Of a stretch of DNA of 64,000 nt, positions 28,143 to 37,965 are shown piece after piece. Every line of letters begins with the position of its first letter. The first letter of the stretch is position 1. Source of the stretch: a bacterium (GTDB lineage: Bacteria; Krumholzibacteriota; Krumholzibacteriia; LZORAL124-64-63); NCBI GenBank assembly GCA_018814885.1, contig JAHIYU010000143.1, forward strand, positions 52,588 to 116,587. The letters run 5' to 3'. Under the pieces are notes generated by a model that worked only from the letters and a program-made list of their open reading frames with translations, searched no databases and had not been told where the DNA came from. The position numbers were made by a program, and so were the translations under genes.

Positions 28143-31139
28143 ATGCTCCGGCGCAAATGTCTAGCGAGCGTCCCGACTTTGCTCTGGTTGGTGGTGCTGA
28201 CCCTCGTCCTGACCCCCCTGGCGGTTCACGCCCAGGGCACCTTGGGCACCATCAAGGGCACCATCCGCGACTCGGAAACCGGCGAATTCCTGGATTATGC
28301 CAATGTCCTGCTGGACGACGGTTCGCGAGGCACGATGTCCCTCGGCAGCGGCGTGTTCTACTTCAAGGGCCTGCTGCCCGGGCCCCATACCGTCCAGGTC
28401 CTCTACCTCGGCTATGCCCCCGAGACGCTCACCGTCGAGATCGCGGCGGGAGAGACCAAGCAGATCCGCTTCGACATGAAGGTCGTGATCGTCGAGACCC
28501 TCGATGCCTTCGAGGTCGAGGGAGCGCGCTACATGGTCGAGGTCAGGAACGCCACCACGGAGCAGCATTTCGGCGGCGATCGCCTGCAGGACTACGCCAT
28601 CGACTCGGTCGAGGAGGCCGTCTCGAAACAGGCCGGCGTCCAGATGCGCGACGGCGAGCTTTACGTCCGCGGCGGCCGCTCCGGCGAGGTCTCCATGCGC
28701 ATCGACGACGTGCCCGTGGACAACGTCGGCGGCGGCGGCGCCATCAGCGTCTCCTCGATGGCGGTCGAGGCCACGCAACTGGTCACCGGCGGCATGGACG
28801 CCGAGTACGGCTCCGCCATGTCCGGCGTCATCAACGTGACCACCCGCACGGGCGGCGAGAACTTCGAGGGCGGCATCCGGTACATGACCGACGATTTCGG
28901 GCGCCAGGACAAGACGTACACCAACTACGACCGCTTCGAGTTCGGCTTCGGCGGGCCCACGCCGGTCGACAAGCTGACCTATTTCTGCGCGGGCGATTTC
29001 TTCTTCACCGACACCGAGAACTACTCGGTCGCCAACCGCCCCGAATATCGCGTGAATCTCGGCAACACGACGCTGTTCCAGTTCCGCCGCCGCCAGGTCA
29101 ACTCCCTCAAGGGATCGACCAAGTGGAAGTACGACTTCAGCGAGAACCTGCGCCTGACCGGCGAGTACACGCTCAACTTCGTCTCGAACGAGGGGTATTC
29201 ACCCAACTGGAGCGTGTCGGGCTATGCGCGACGCGTGATCTACATGCCCTTGATGATCCCGACGCCCGGGGACGATTCCTGGCTGTACACGCGCAACTAC
29301 GTGCCCGTCTACTACGGGCCCTGGTACGAGCACATGCACGAGAACGCGCATCCGGCTGTGGTAATAGACTTCGAGAACGCGAGCATGAACCGCCGGGTGG
29401 CGCCTCTGCTCCAGGTCCGCGCCATAGACGGTCGCCTCTACACGGTGGCGGTCGAACCGGGCTTCGACGGCTTCCGCTATCCGAACTCCACCTTCTCCAC
29501 GGCGCAGGAAGATTCCTCGTACACCTGGTTTAACTCGGCCGACCGCAGCGGCGAGAACAACAGCATCGGTCAGAACGTCAAGGTTGTCCTGACGCACAAT
29601 CTCACCGAGAGCACCTTCTACACCATGAAGCTGAGCTATCTCGCCAACGACGACCTCTTCACGGTCAACGGCAAGGACCCGTGGGAATTCCAGCACGGAG
29701 GCATCTGGTCGCCCGGCCTGTTCGGCGGACAGGCACCTCTCTACCTGAACAGTTCCGACTACTACACGGACCCACTGAACCCGCTCTTCATCACCAGCAG
29801 CGATTTCCCGTACTACTCGGAGAACTACGTGCGCACCTACCTGATGAAGTTCGACCTGACCACCACGCGCTGGGAGGGGCACCTGGTCAAGACGGGACTG
29901 CAGCTCCAGTACAACGACATCGAGAGCATCGAGCTGGCCTACCCCGCCGTCGAGCGCCAGAACCGGTTCACCGGTGACTACAGCCTCGGCGCCAACTCGA
30001 ACATCTACCACTCGTACAACCCCGAGGCTTCCTGGTTCATCCAGGACCGCTGGGAGTACGAGGGGATGGTCATGAACTACGGTTTCCGCTGGGACCTGTT
30101 CTCGCCGGGATCGGCGGCCGAGATCCTGCTCGACAACGAAGATGTCGACAAGAACATCATCAAGTACAAGCACCAGTTCTCGCCGCGTCTCGGTTTCGCG
30201 TTCCCGATCACCGAACGCGACGGCTTCAACTTCTCCTACGGACGCTTCATCCAGTTCCCGTCGCGAAACCTGCTGTTCAGCAGCCAGGACGCGGTCGGCA
30301 ACACCGGCGTGCTCGGCAACCCGAACCTCAAGGCCGAGACCACCATCGCCTACCAGGCCGGCGTCAAGCACCAGTTCACCGACTATCTCGCCGGCTCCGT
30401 CGCCATCTATTCGCGCGACATCTACGATCTCATCGCCTCGACCACCGTGACCGACGAGGAGACGGGCAACACCCTGCCGCGGTACATCAACAAGGCCTAT
30501 GCCTCGGCACGCGGTGTCGAGTTCACCCTGAACAAGAGGTTTTCCAACAACTTCGCGTTCGACCTGGCCTACACCTTCTCCTACGCGGACGGCGTGGCCA
30601 GTTCGCAGCAGTTCGGCGCCAACCCCGAAGGCCTGGAGTTCCTGCCCAACCAGGAACTGCCGCTGAACTGGGATCAGCGGCACGTATTCCACCTGTCCCT
30701 CAGGTTGGCGGAACCGCAGTCCTGGTCCGGCTCGGTGACCTTCTCCTACGGCAGCGGCTTCCCCTGGACGCCCTTCGACCGCTACGCGCGCAAACAGGAT
30801 CCGCTGATCGAGAACAGCATGCGTCTGCCGTCCACCTACGACCTCACCCTGCAGGGAGAGCGCCAGATCAACTTCTACGGCCAGCAGCTGACCCTGTTCA
30901 TGCAAGCCCACAACCTGATCAACCAGGACATGGTCCGGGCGCCCGCCGCCGGCATCTTCCCGGGGATGCGCAACGCCACCGCCGCCTACACATCGTACCT
31001 GACCGAAACCGGCAAGTACGGCGGTGCCTATCTCCAGGATTCGAACGGGGACAACTACAACGAATTCATCCCGATCAACGATCCTCGCGTCTTCATGGAT
31101 CACCGTCTCTTCCGCGTGGGCATCGGCTGGCAGTTCTAG
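28143..31139 (+). CDS. TonB-dependent outer-membrane receptor with N-terminal carboxypeptidase-regulatory domain
   Basis: It is 998 aa. The ATG at 28143 follows AAAGGAG. Residues 1-33 are a signal peptide ending AVHAQG. An Ig-like carboxypeptidase-regulatory domain follows (about 35-125, GTIKGTIRDSETGEFL), then the plug (about 130-250, with ELYVRGGRSGEVSMRIDDVPV and DAEYGSAMSGVINVTTRTGG) and a 22-strand-type barrel ending GIGWQF with terminal Phe. It probably imports or handles a ligand using the ExbBD-TonB genes 6 kb downstream. There is no SusD-like partner, so it is not a Sus-type glycan pair. The following genes encode a secreted protein and a PorV-like barrel. Confidence 0.92.
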   Translation: MLRRKCLASVPTLLWLVVLTLVLTPLAVHAQGTLGTIKGTIRDSETGEFLDYANVLLDDGSRGTMSLGSGVFYFKGLLPGPHTVQVLYLGYAPETLTVEIAAGETKQIRFDMKVVIVETLDAFEVEGARYMVEVRNATTEQHFGGDRLQDYAIDSVEEAVSKQAGVQMRDGELYVRGGRSGEVSMRIDDVPVDNVGGGGAISVSSMAVEATQLVTGGMDAEYGSAMSGVINVTTRTGGENFEGGIRYMTDDFGRQDKTYTNYDRFEFGFGGPTPVDKLTYFCAGDFFFTDTENYSVANRPEYRVNLGNTTLFQFRRRQVNSLKGSTKWKYDFSENLRLTGEYTLNFVSNEGYSPNWSVSGYARRVIYMPLMIPTPGDDSWLYTRNYVPVYYGPWYEHMHENAHPAVVIDFENASMNRRVAPLLQVRAIDGRLYTVAVEPGFDGFRYPNSTFSTAQEDSSYTWFNSADRSGENNSIGQNVKVVLTHNLTESTFYTMKLSYLANDDLFTVNGKDPWEFQHGGIWSPGLFGGQAPLYLNSSDYYTDPLNPLFITSSDFPYYSENYVRTYLMKFDLTTTRWEGHLVKTGLQLQYNDIESIELAYPAVERQNRFTGDYSLGANSNIYHSYNPEASWFIQDRWEYEGMVMNYGFRWDLFSPGSAAEILLDNEDVDKNIIKYKHQFSPRLGFAFPITERDGFNFSYGRFIQFPSRNLLFSSQDAVGNTGVLGNPNLKAETTIAYQAGVKHQFTDYLAGSVAIYSRDIYDLIASTTVTDEETGNTLPRYINKAYASARGVEFTLNKRFSNNFAFDLAYTFSYADGVASSQQFGANPEGLEFLPNQELPLNWDQRHVFHLSLRLAEPQSWSGSVTFSYGSGFPWTPFDRYARKQDPLIENSMRLPSTYDLTLQGERQINFYGQQLTLFMQAHNLINQDMVRAPAAGIFPGMRNATAAYTSYLTETGKYGGAYLQDSNGDNYNEFIPINDPRVFMDHRLFRVGIGWQF

Positions 31140-31193
31140 GGATATGCATTCTCCGGTATGCGTGCAGGCAGACCGTAGAGGGAAGGATCGAGA

Positions 31194-33995
31194 ATGACTC
31201 ATAGCCGCAGCGTCTCGCGCTTGCGTGTACAGCGTTACGTGCGACTCGTCCTCGCCGCCGCCGGCGTGCTGGTGGTGACGTGCCCGGCCGCGCTGGCCTG
31301 GGTGGATATGACCGATTACGGTGTCGATCCGTACCCTCATCCGAACGGCATATATATCACCGACGGTTCGTACGTGATGAACGTCGGCGAGCTGCACATC
31401 AACATCACCAACTTCGGACTCATCGGTTCCCAGGCGCCCTCGACATGCTCCTGGTGCGACGCGCCGTCGGCCCAGTGGCCGGCCGGTTCGGGCGTCGAGT
31501 ACCTGTGGGCCGCCGGTCTCTGGGTCGGCGGCGTGACGCTCGGCGAGAGGCTGGTGTCGACCGGCCAGTACGAACGGGAGATCCTCGCCACCAGCGAGGT
31601 GGAGGACACCATCTACGAGGCCATCGGCGGCCGCCTGCTCCGTCCGCCGGGCAACACCGACGCCAGCGGCAGGCGCATACCCGAAGCCGATCCCAACGAC
31701 GACGACGACTACGACGACTTCGGCGTGGCGCGTGTCGACGAGGAGACCCTCAACGGCTACGACGACGACGACGACGGCCTGATCGACGAGGACTTCGCGC
31801 AGATCGGCAATCAGATGATGGTCTGTACGATGTACGACAACACCCGTCTCGCGTCGGAGCTCTATCCCGACCACACGCCCCTGTACCTGAAGGTCATACA
31901 GAACTCCTACGGGTGGGAGAACGACGACGCCGACGACTTCGTGGGCTTCGAGTTCGAGATCACGAACATCGGCGTCGCGCCGATCAACGACGTGTACATC
32001 GGGTTCTTCGCCGATTCGGATATCGGTCCCCGCGACCGGCCGGGGCGCGCCGAGGACGACCTGGCCGGAAGCTACACCGGTTTCGTGCTGGCGCGCGACA
32101 ACACCTGGGTGCCCGTGACCCTGGGCTACATGTTCGACGACGACCAGGACGACGGCGCCACGCTCGGCTATTTCGGTGTTGCGTTCCTCAGCCACGACAC
32201 GGACCCCACCGGGGCCCGGGCTCCGGAAACGATCTCCCTGCATTCCTTCCACCACTTCTCGGGACAGGCCTCCTTCGACCAGGGCGGCGATCCCACCAAC
32301 GACTCCGAGCGCTACCAGCTGCTCAGCGAGAACGTGATCATGAACAACGTCACCGAGGGCCGCGAGAACGACTACCGCTTCCTGGTGGCGGTGGGACCGT
32401 TCGCCGAGCTCCCGCCCGACGAGACCCTGACCTTCCAGGCGGCGCTCGTGGTCGGCAACGGGCTGTCCGGCCTGCTGGCCAACGCGGCGGAGGCCGTTCT
32501 CACGTGGGACGGGAATTTCTTCGACCTCGACGGCAACTCCCAGACGGGCATCAACGGCCGCGAATCCCGGATCTGCGCCAACCAGTTCCCGGACGGCGCC
32601 ATCTTCGAATGGGCGGCCGATCTGATGGACCAATCCTGCGTGCCGACAGACTACCTCCTGAGCTTTCCCAGGATCGGCGCCGACGACCTGGACGCGGAGG
32701 GCTGCCTGTACGTCAACATGGACAACTGCTACGAATGCGGGCGCCAGGCCGGCCAGTACTGTACGCAAGAGAACCGGCTGATCACGACCGTCTGGAACTG
32801 CTGGGATCCGTCGATCTCCGATGCCAACAAGAAGGGCTGTACGGGGATCGAGGGCAAGGAGACGCAGGTGCACTGGCTGGTGGGCATGGCGCCGCCGCCG
32901 CCGGGCACGCGTCTGTGGCCCACAGACAGGTCCGTCCACGTCTTCTGGAACAACCTGAGCGAGACCACGCCCGACGTGCGCAGCAACAGGATCGACTTCG
33001 AGTCGTACCGCCTCTGGCGCGCCGACAACTGGGAGCGTCCCTTCGGCGCCTCGGTCGAGAACGGTCCCGAAAGCGGCCTGTGGCAGCTGATCGCCGAGTA
33101 CGACCTGGACAACACTTACGTGCAGCGGCGCGAGTTGATCGACGGCTCGGTCGTGATCGACACGCTTCCCCTCGGGCGCAATACGGGCCTCGAGGAAATC
33201 CGCTACACGCCCGTGTGCCTCGCCGACCCCACTTTCGAGATGCCCGCGCCCGGCCTGGCCGAGGCCATGCGCCAGGTCGTCGAGGCAGACTCGCTCGGCC
33301 TCTTCCAGCTGCGCCCGCCGCTCTACGACTCCGAAGGGAGCGTCGTGGAGGGACTCGAGGCCCTGCTGCCGTGGCAGGGCTATCCGGCCCATCTGGATAC
33401 GTTCTTCTGGGTGACCCCGCGCGTGGCCCTGGCCCCGACCCATGTCGCCAAGGACGCGGTCGAATTCTACGAGTACGTGGACTACGACGTTCACAACGGC
33501 TTCTTGTACTTCTACTCGGTGACGGCCACCGATCATGCCATGGATATCAACGACGACGATACGATCACCGTCACCGGCAGCGGCATCGTCGGGGACCCGA
33601 GTTCGTCGTTCAACGACGTGCGCCCGGGATCCTTGGCCCAGACGGCCGAGGAACGGAAGCAGAACGGGGTGGACATCTACGTGTACCCGAATCCCGCCAC
33701 GCGGGACGCTCTGGAGGAGTTCCAGCTGTTCTACCCGAATTCCGACGACCCGACGGGCATCCGGGTATGTTTCGCCAACCTGCCCCGATCGCACAACTCG
33801 GTGAAGATCTACACCCTGGATGGCGATCTGGTCGAGACGCTCGATCACGACGGAACGGATGGCTACGGAGAGATTTGCTGGAACCTGGTGAGCCGCAACG
33901 GTCAAGAGGTGGTAAGCGGCATCTACCTGTACACCGTCGAGTCTCGGGACGCCCAATTTGACGACTTCATCGGAAAGTTCGTCATTATACGTTAG
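31194..33995 (+). CDS. Secreted 933-aa protein with Asp-rich calcium-type loops and Por-type C-terminal sorting domain
   Basis: An N-terminal signal peptide ends near residue 36 (AALAW). Two strongly acidic stretches at about 165-175 and 188-202 (NGYDDDDDGLIDEDF) resemble EF-hand or thrombospondin-3-type calcium loops. The middle has several Cys pairs (CSWCDAP, CYECGRQAGQYC). The last 105 residues begin VDIYVYPNPATRD and continue KIYTLDGDLVETLDHDG, GEICWNLVSRNGQEVVSGIYLY to a basic end, FVIIR. That is the pattern of type IX secretion / Por sorting tails. It lies between the TonB receptor and a PorV-like gene, and PorV-type proteins handle such tails in Bacteroidota. The function of the body is not recognised. 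Confidence 0.8.
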   Translation: MTHSRSVSRLRVQRYVRLVLAAAGVLVVTCPAALAWVDMTDYGVDPYPHPNGIYITDGSYVMNVGELHINITNFGLIGSQAPSTCSWCDAPSAQWPAGSGVEYLWAAGLWVGGVTLGERLVSTGQYEREILATSEVEDTIYEAIGGRLLRPPGNTDASGRRIPEADPNDDDDYDDFGVARVDEETLNGYDDDDDGLIDEDFAQIGNQMMVCTMYDNTRLASELYPDHTPLYLKVIQNSYGWENDDADDFVGFEFEITNIGVAPINDVYIGFFADSDIGPRDRPGRAEDDLAGSYTGFVLARDNTWVPVTLGYMFDDDQDDGATLGYFGVAFLSHDTDPTGARAPETISLHSFHHFSGQASFDQGGDPTNDSERYQLLSENVIMNNVTEGRENDYRFLVAVGPFAELPPDETLTFQAALVVGNGLSGLLANAAEAVLTWDGNFFDLDGNSQTGINGRESRICANQFPDGAIFEWAADLMDQSCVPTDYLLSFPRIGADDLDAEGCLYVNMDNCYECGRQAGQYCTQENRLITTVWNCWDPSISDANKKGCTGIEGKETQVHWLVGMAPPPPGTRLWPTDRSVHVFWNNLSETTPDVRSNRIDFESYRLWRADNWERPFGASVENGPESGLWQLIAEYDLDNTYVQRRELIDGSVVIDTLPLGRNTGLEEIRYTPVCLADPTFEMPAPGLAEAMRQVVEADSLGLFQLRPPLYDSEGSVVEGLEALLPWQGYPAHLDTFFWVTPRVALAPTHVAKDAVEFYEYVDYDVHNGFLYFYSVTATDHAMDINDDDTITVTGSGIVGDPSSSFNDVRPGSLAQTAEERKQNGVDIYVYPNPATRDALEEFQLFYPNSDDPTGIRVCFANLPRSHNSVKIYTLDGDLVETLDHDGTDGYGEICWNLVSRNGQEVVSGIYLYTVESRDAQFDDFIGKFVIIR

Positions 33996-34060
33996 AACGT
34001 CGTCGGCCGGTGGAGAACCGGTGCGAACGCACTCCGTCGAGGACGGATCTGGAGGTTTTC

Positions 34061-34993
34061 ATGAAGCGCATCGCATTGCTCGTCATCGTCGCCCTGGCCC
34101 TGCCGCAGGCGGCCAACGCGCAGCTCTTCGCCAAGGTCGGCACCTTCGGTGCGCAGTTCCTGCAGATCGGGACCAGCGCCCGGGCCACGGGGATGGGCTC
34201 GGCCTTCACGGCGATCGCCGATGACGCCAGCTCCGTGTTCTGGAATCCGGCCGGCCTGGTCGAGGTGCGGGGCAACGAGTTCCACGCTTCACAGGTCGAA
34301 TGGCCGGCGGACATCAACCTCAGCTCCGCCGTCCTGGCTTTCAATCCGCGCATCCTGCCCGGCACCTTCGCCCTGTCGGTGCGGTCGCTCTGGCTGGACC
34401 CCATGCTGGTCAGGACCGCGTATCTGCCCGAGGGCAACGGCCAGACCTTCGATGCGGGCATGGTCGGATTCGGCTTCTCCTACAGCCGCTTCTGGACCGA
34501 CAAGTTCTCCGCCGGCTTCACCCTGAACTACCTCCATATGGGTCTGGCCGAGGAAGCCGTCAACACGGCGAGTTTCGACTTCGGGATCATTTACCGCATC
34601 GGCGTGCGCGGCCTGCGTCTGGGCATGGTCATCCAGAACCTCGGCGGCAAGATCACCTACGACGAGCTGCCGGCGAAGATGCCCACGATCTTCAAGGTCG
34701 GCGCCAGCTTCAACATCACCCAGACCAGCAACCACTCCCTGCTGGCGTCCGGTGAATTCCAGCACCCGTCGGACAATACGGAGCGGGCCAACCTGGGACT
34801 CGAGTACAAGCTGAAGGAACTGCTCTACCTGCGCGGCGGCTACTACATCAGCTACGATACGGAGGAGTATTCCGGCGGCTTCGGCGTAATCGTCAACACG
34901 GGCAAGGATTCCCGGGCCATCGTCGACTACAGCATGGTGAGCATGACCGCGCTGGATCTCGTGCACCGGCTCAGTCTTACCGTCACGTACTGA
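34061..34993 (+). CDS. PorV/PorQ-family outer-membrane protein
   Basis: It is 310 aa from the ATG at 34061 (GGAGG upstream). The signal peptide ends AANAQ. SARATGMGSAFTAIADDASSVFWNPAGL is the PorV-family N-terminal signature, and the rest alternates barrel strands and ends LSLTVTY with an aromatic residue. PorV is the outer-membrane shuttle of the type IX system that binds C-terminal sorting domains. Directly following a gene with such a tail supports that role, but the other core Por proteins are not in this window, so a different transport role is possible. Confidence 0.85.
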   Translation: MKRIALLVIVALALPQAANAQLFAKVGTFGAQFLQIGTSARATGMGSAFTAIADDASSVFWNPAGLVEVRGNEFHASQVEWPADINLSSAVLAFNPRILPGTFALSVRSLWLDPMLVRTAYLPEGNGQTFDAGMVGFGFSYSRFWTDKFSAGFTLNYLHMGLAEEAVNTASFDFGIIYRIGVRGLRLGMVIQNLGGKITYDELPAKMPTIFKVGASFNITQTSNHSLLASGEFQHPSDNTERANLGLEYKLKELLYLRGGYYISYDTEEYSGGFGVIVNTGKDSRAIVDYSMVSMTALDLVHRLSLTVTY

Positions 34994-35013
34994 CGGTCCC
35001 GACGTTCCTGCGG

Positions 35014-35043
35014 CGCCCGCTCCTCACCTCCGGGGGGCGGGCG
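35014..35043 (+). terminator. Hairpin after the PorV-like gene
   Basis: CGCCCGC (35014-35020) pairs with GCGGGCG (35037-35043) about 20 bases after the stop. It is followed only by TTCC, so termination may be partial. Confidence 0.45.
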
Positions 35044-35075
35044 TTCCGCGTCATGGAGCGTGCCCTCGGCGACTG

Positions 35076-35104
35076 TTGCCGTGAATGGCGGTCTTCCGTA
35101 TGTT
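35076..35104 (+). promoter_or_regulatory. Promoter of the first GWxTD-like gene
   Basis: TTGCCG (35076-35081), 17 nt, TATGTT (35099-35104), about 50 bases before the chosen start. Confidence 0.6.
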
Positions 35105-35157
35105 CCAGGCTGCAGCTTCGTGCGAACGACCGGCGAACCCAACGGCAGAGGTGGATG

Positions 35158-36810
35158 ATGGATGTGCACCCCAGGGGAGACCGTGCGAGGGCCGTCGCCG
35201 GCTCCTTGAGGCGCAACCGCCTCGTGTGCGGCCTGCCGCCGATTCTCGCGGCCGCCCTCTCGATTCTCCTGCTCGGGGCCTGCCCGGCGAATGCGGCGCT
35301 GGTGCGCCCCTGGGAGGGCGCCGGTGGGTTCTCGTACGTGGTGGACGTCGTCGAGCGTCCTCGCGAGGACGGCGTGGTCGATCTGGTCCTGCTCTTCAGC
35401 GTGCCCAACGCGGAGCTGGCCTTCCAGGAGGAATGGGGCGGCGGGCAGCGCGGCAAGCTCGCGGCCAGGGCTGTCCTGAGAGGTCACGACGGGTCGGTGG
35501 ACCGCGAGGTCGAACTCGATCTGGTCGCCCGCTCGCGGGACGATGCATCAGCCCAGACCGCCTACCAGGTCTTCACCCTGACGCTGCCGGGTGTCGCCGA
35601 CCAGGCCGGTCGCCTGAGCTGCGAACTGCGCGACCTCGAAGCCGGCCGGATCCTGCGCCTGCGCGATGCGGGCGCCGCAGATCCCCGCAGCGTCGTCCAG
35701 GGCGAATGGTTCGCGGATGCCGCCCGCCGGGAGAGCCACGGCCTGTGGCTGGGCTCCCCGCTGTTCCTGGCGGGAGCGCCCCGCCAGGAGATCGCGGCCT
35801 CGCACGCGGACGTCGCCCGGCCCGAACAGACGCTGCTGGGCGAGTTTCTCCACCCCAACCGCCGCTACGGCATCGAGCAGTCCAACCTCCAGATCGTGTT
35901 CGACATCGAGGCGCTGGGCTTGACGCGCGAAAACGCCGGCCATCTGCCGCGACACCTGCTCGTCCAGCTGCTGTCGACCGAGTTGGACTACGCGATGCGC
36001 GACACCATCGCGCTGGACATCGACCCCGCGGCGTTCGTCGCCGGTGGCGGGCTGGCCGAGATCGCCTGGGAGTACGACGTCAACTACCTGCCTCCCGGCG
36101 CGTATCAGCTGAGCTGCGCCCCGCTGGACGGCTACGGCAATTCGTGGGTCGTGGAATTCGACGTGTTCTGGTCCCTGCAGTCCTTCGCGCGTCCCGCCGA
36201 CGAGCAGTTCCTGATCGGCAGCATGGTGTTGCTCGGCGACCGCCGCGACGCCTTCGACAGGGCCGGCGCCAGCGGCCGCGAGGCCATCCTGGCCAAGTTC
36301 TGGGACGAGAACGATCCCGATCCCGACTCGCCCGGCAACGAGGCCCTGGCGGAGTTCCGCCGCCGGATGTCCTACGTCTCGCAGTACCTCGGCGGTTTCG
36401 GCCGCGCGGGCCCGGTCGATGACCGTGGCCTGATCTACCTCATGCTCGGCGAGCCGGACGAGATCCAGCAGCAGGTCATCCCCATCAACTCGCGCAGCTT
36501 CCTCGACGCGATCGACCGCGTATACAACGCCTACCTGGGCGTCAGCTACGGCGACGTGATGCACGACGACTACTCGAACGACGAGCAGACCATCCAGTCC
36601 GTCCGGCAGAAGCTGGACCGGACCACCAGCATCGAGCGATACAAGTCCTTCGAGTTGTGGGTCTACCAGGGCAACGGCAGCAGTCTTTTCCCGAACGCAT
36701 ACACGGACATGCCGCTCGGTCTGCGCTTCCTGTTCCTGGCCAAGCTGGGGGGCGGCACCTACAACCTGGAGCTGACCAACGCCTGGGATCACGGCATGCC
36801 CGGCAAGTGA
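35158..36810 (+). CDS. GWxTD-domain-like exported protein
   Basis: It is 550 aa. The ATG at 35158 sits six bases after GAGG; the adjacent ATG at 35155 and an upstream GTG frame are possible. A hydrophobic export segment (about 25-42, ending ACPANA) leads to a beta-rich body. At about 400-435 the sequence FGRAGPVDDRGLIYLMLGEPDEI, then FELWVY, matches the core of GWxTD domains (…DRG.IYI.yGePDeI…W.Y), although the literal GWxTD residues are replaced. That domain is of unknown function and is known from several FCB and Acidobacteria lineages. A second, shorter relative lies at 41740. Confidence 0.7.
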   Translation: MDVHPRGDRARAVAGSLRRNRLVCGLPPILAAALSILLLGACPANAALVRPWEGAGGFSYVVDVVERPREDGVVDLVLLFSVPNAELAFQEEWGGGQRGKLAARAVLRGHDGSVDREVELDLVARSRDDASAQTAYQVFTLTLPGVADQAGRLSCELRDLEAGRILRLRDAGAADPRSVVQGEWFADAARRESHGLWLGSPLFLAGAPRQEIAASHADVARPEQTLLGEFLHPNRRYGIEQSNLQIVFDIEALGLTRENAGHLPRHLLVQLLSTELDYAMRDTIALDIDPAAFVAGGGLAEIAWEYDVNYLPPGAYQLSCAPLDGYGNSWVVEFDVFWSLQSFARPADEQFLIGSMVLLGDRRDAFDRAGASGREAILAKFWDENDPDPDSPGNEALAEFRRRMSYVSQYLGGFGRAGPVDDRGLIYLMLGEPDEIQQQVIPINSRSFLDAIDRVYNAYLGVSYGDVMHDDYSNDEQTIQSVRQKLDRTTSIERYKSFELWVYQGNGSSLFPNAYTDMPLGLRFLFLAKLGGGTYNLELTNAWDHGMPGK

Positions 36811-36869
36811 TGTCGGGAAGCGCTTAAGGCGTTGCCGGAAAGACAAAAACTGTTGACTTGGTAAGTGCG

Positions 36870-36898
36870 TTGACACTTATTTCAGGACACAATATACT
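36870..36898 (+). promoter_or_regulatory. Strong promoter of the exbB-exbD-exbD-tonB operon
   Basis: TTGACA (36870-36875), 17 nt, TATACT (36893-36898). A second TTGACT lies 17 bases upstream (36853-36858) without a good -10. The remaining 150 bases to exbB hold no gene. Confidence 0.78.
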
Positions 36899-37048
36899 CG
36901 CCGGCAATGGCCGGTTTGGGCGGTTCGAATACAGTCACTGACCACGGCTTGGCCCGGCTGGATGCGCGGACGGCCTCTTCTCGCCCCCGCCGCCTCTCAG
37001 CAGACTGAGTTCTTTCGGGTTTCATTCAGGAAAGGGAGATCTGGCACA

Positions 37049-37921
37049 ATGGCACGTCACGGTACGTTCAAATATGCCGTTCCTGGGTTGATCTGCATCT
37101 TTCTGCTCGCGGCGGCCCTGTCGGTCCCGGCGACGAGCTTCGCGCAGGAAGAGACGGCGGAAGGACCTAACGTCGAAGGCATCATGGCGACCTCCGACTC
37201 CCTTGGCTTCGCCACGAGCGCCGCGGATTCCGGCGGCGAAGTTCCCATGGTCATCGAGAGGCGCGGCGGTGTGATGGGCGCCATCGAGCGCAGCGCCTTC
37301 GGCAAATCCGGCGCAGGCGAGCTGTTCGTCAAGGGCGGCAACTTCATGTGGTGGCTGCTCGCCGCAGCCCTGCTCGGACTCGTGTTCGTGATCGAGCGCC
37401 TCTGGACGCTCAACCGGGCGCACGTGAACACCCGCAAGCTGATCGGCACCGTGATCACCACCCTGCGCAACGACGGCGTGCAGGCGGCCGGGGAGGAATG
37501 CCAGAAGGTGCGCGGGCCCATCGCGGCCATCCTCTATTCCGGCCTGCAGAAGGCCGATCGCGGTCCCGAGGCGGTGGAGAAGGCCATCACCACCGCCGGC
37601 ACCATCGAGATGGCGTTCCTGGAGCGCGGTCTGATCTGGATCTCGTCGGTGTCCACCATCGCGCCCCTGATCGGATTCCTGGGTACGGTATCCGGTATGA
37701 TCAACGCCTTCGAGGCCATCGCCACCAGCGACACGGTCAACGCCCAGCTGGTCGCGGCGGGTATCTCGGAGGCCCTGATCACCACCGCCACGGGCCTCGT
37801 GCTCGCCATTCCCACGTCGATCGCCTTCAACTACTTCGTGTCGCGCATCGACCGTTTCGTGATAGAGATGGAAGAGGCCTCGGCCGAACTCGTCGAGGAA
37901 CTGATCCGGGAGCAGCACTGA
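37049..37921 (+). CDS. exbB: MotA/TolQ/ExbB proton-channel protein with long N-terminal region
   Basis: Inner-membrane channel subunit that uses proton flow to energise TonB. It is 290 aa. A signal-like hydrophobic segment (about 10-31) and a periplasmic stretch of about 60 residues precede the three channel helices: NFMWWLLAAALLGLVFVIER (about 95-114), WISSVSTIAPLIGFLGTVSG (about 197-216) and ALITTATGLVLAIPTSIAFN (about 241-260). The GFLGTVSGM and TTATGLVLAIP motifs are typical. AAAGGGAG lies ten bases before the ATG. Two exbD genes and tonB follow. Confidence 0.92.
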   Translation: MARHGTFKYAVPGLICIFLLAAALSVPATSFAQEETAEGPNVEGIMATSDSLGFATSAADSGGEVPMVIERRGGVMGAIERSAFGKSGAGELFVKGGNFMWWLLAAALLGLVFVIERLWTLNRAHVNTRKLIGTVITTLRNDGVQAAGEECQKVRGPIAAILYSGLQKADRGPEAVEKAITTAGTIEMAFLERGLIWISSVSTIAPLIGFLGTVSGMINAFEAIATSDTVNAQLVAAGISEALITTATGLVLAIPTSIAFNYFVSRIDRFVIEMEEASAELVEELIREQH

Positions 37922-37965
37922 CGATCGCCGCCCCCGCGCGGGGCGGCATCGCGAGGAGATAGCGC

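Noticed and set aside
29199-33956. Very long open frame on the - strand across the TonB receptor and the exoprotein
   Set aside because: It mirrors two well-supported + strand genes in codon register, has low-complexity Val/Gly/Asp/His/Arg composition and no domain; a typical high-GC antisense shadow.
31280-33961. Second long + strand frame inside the exoprotein gene
   Set aside because: Arg/Gly/Pro-rich composition of a high-GC off-frame; the 31194 frame has signal peptide, acidic loops and sorting tail.
27919-34993. SusC/SusD-type glycan uptake locus
   Set aside because: The receptor has the regulatory domain common to SusC, but no SusD-like lipoprotein or glycoside hydrolase is present.
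34061-34993. Complete type IX secretion system
   Set aside because: Only a PorV-like protein and a tailed substrate are seen; no PorK/L/M/N, Sov/SprA or PorU homologue occurs in the window.
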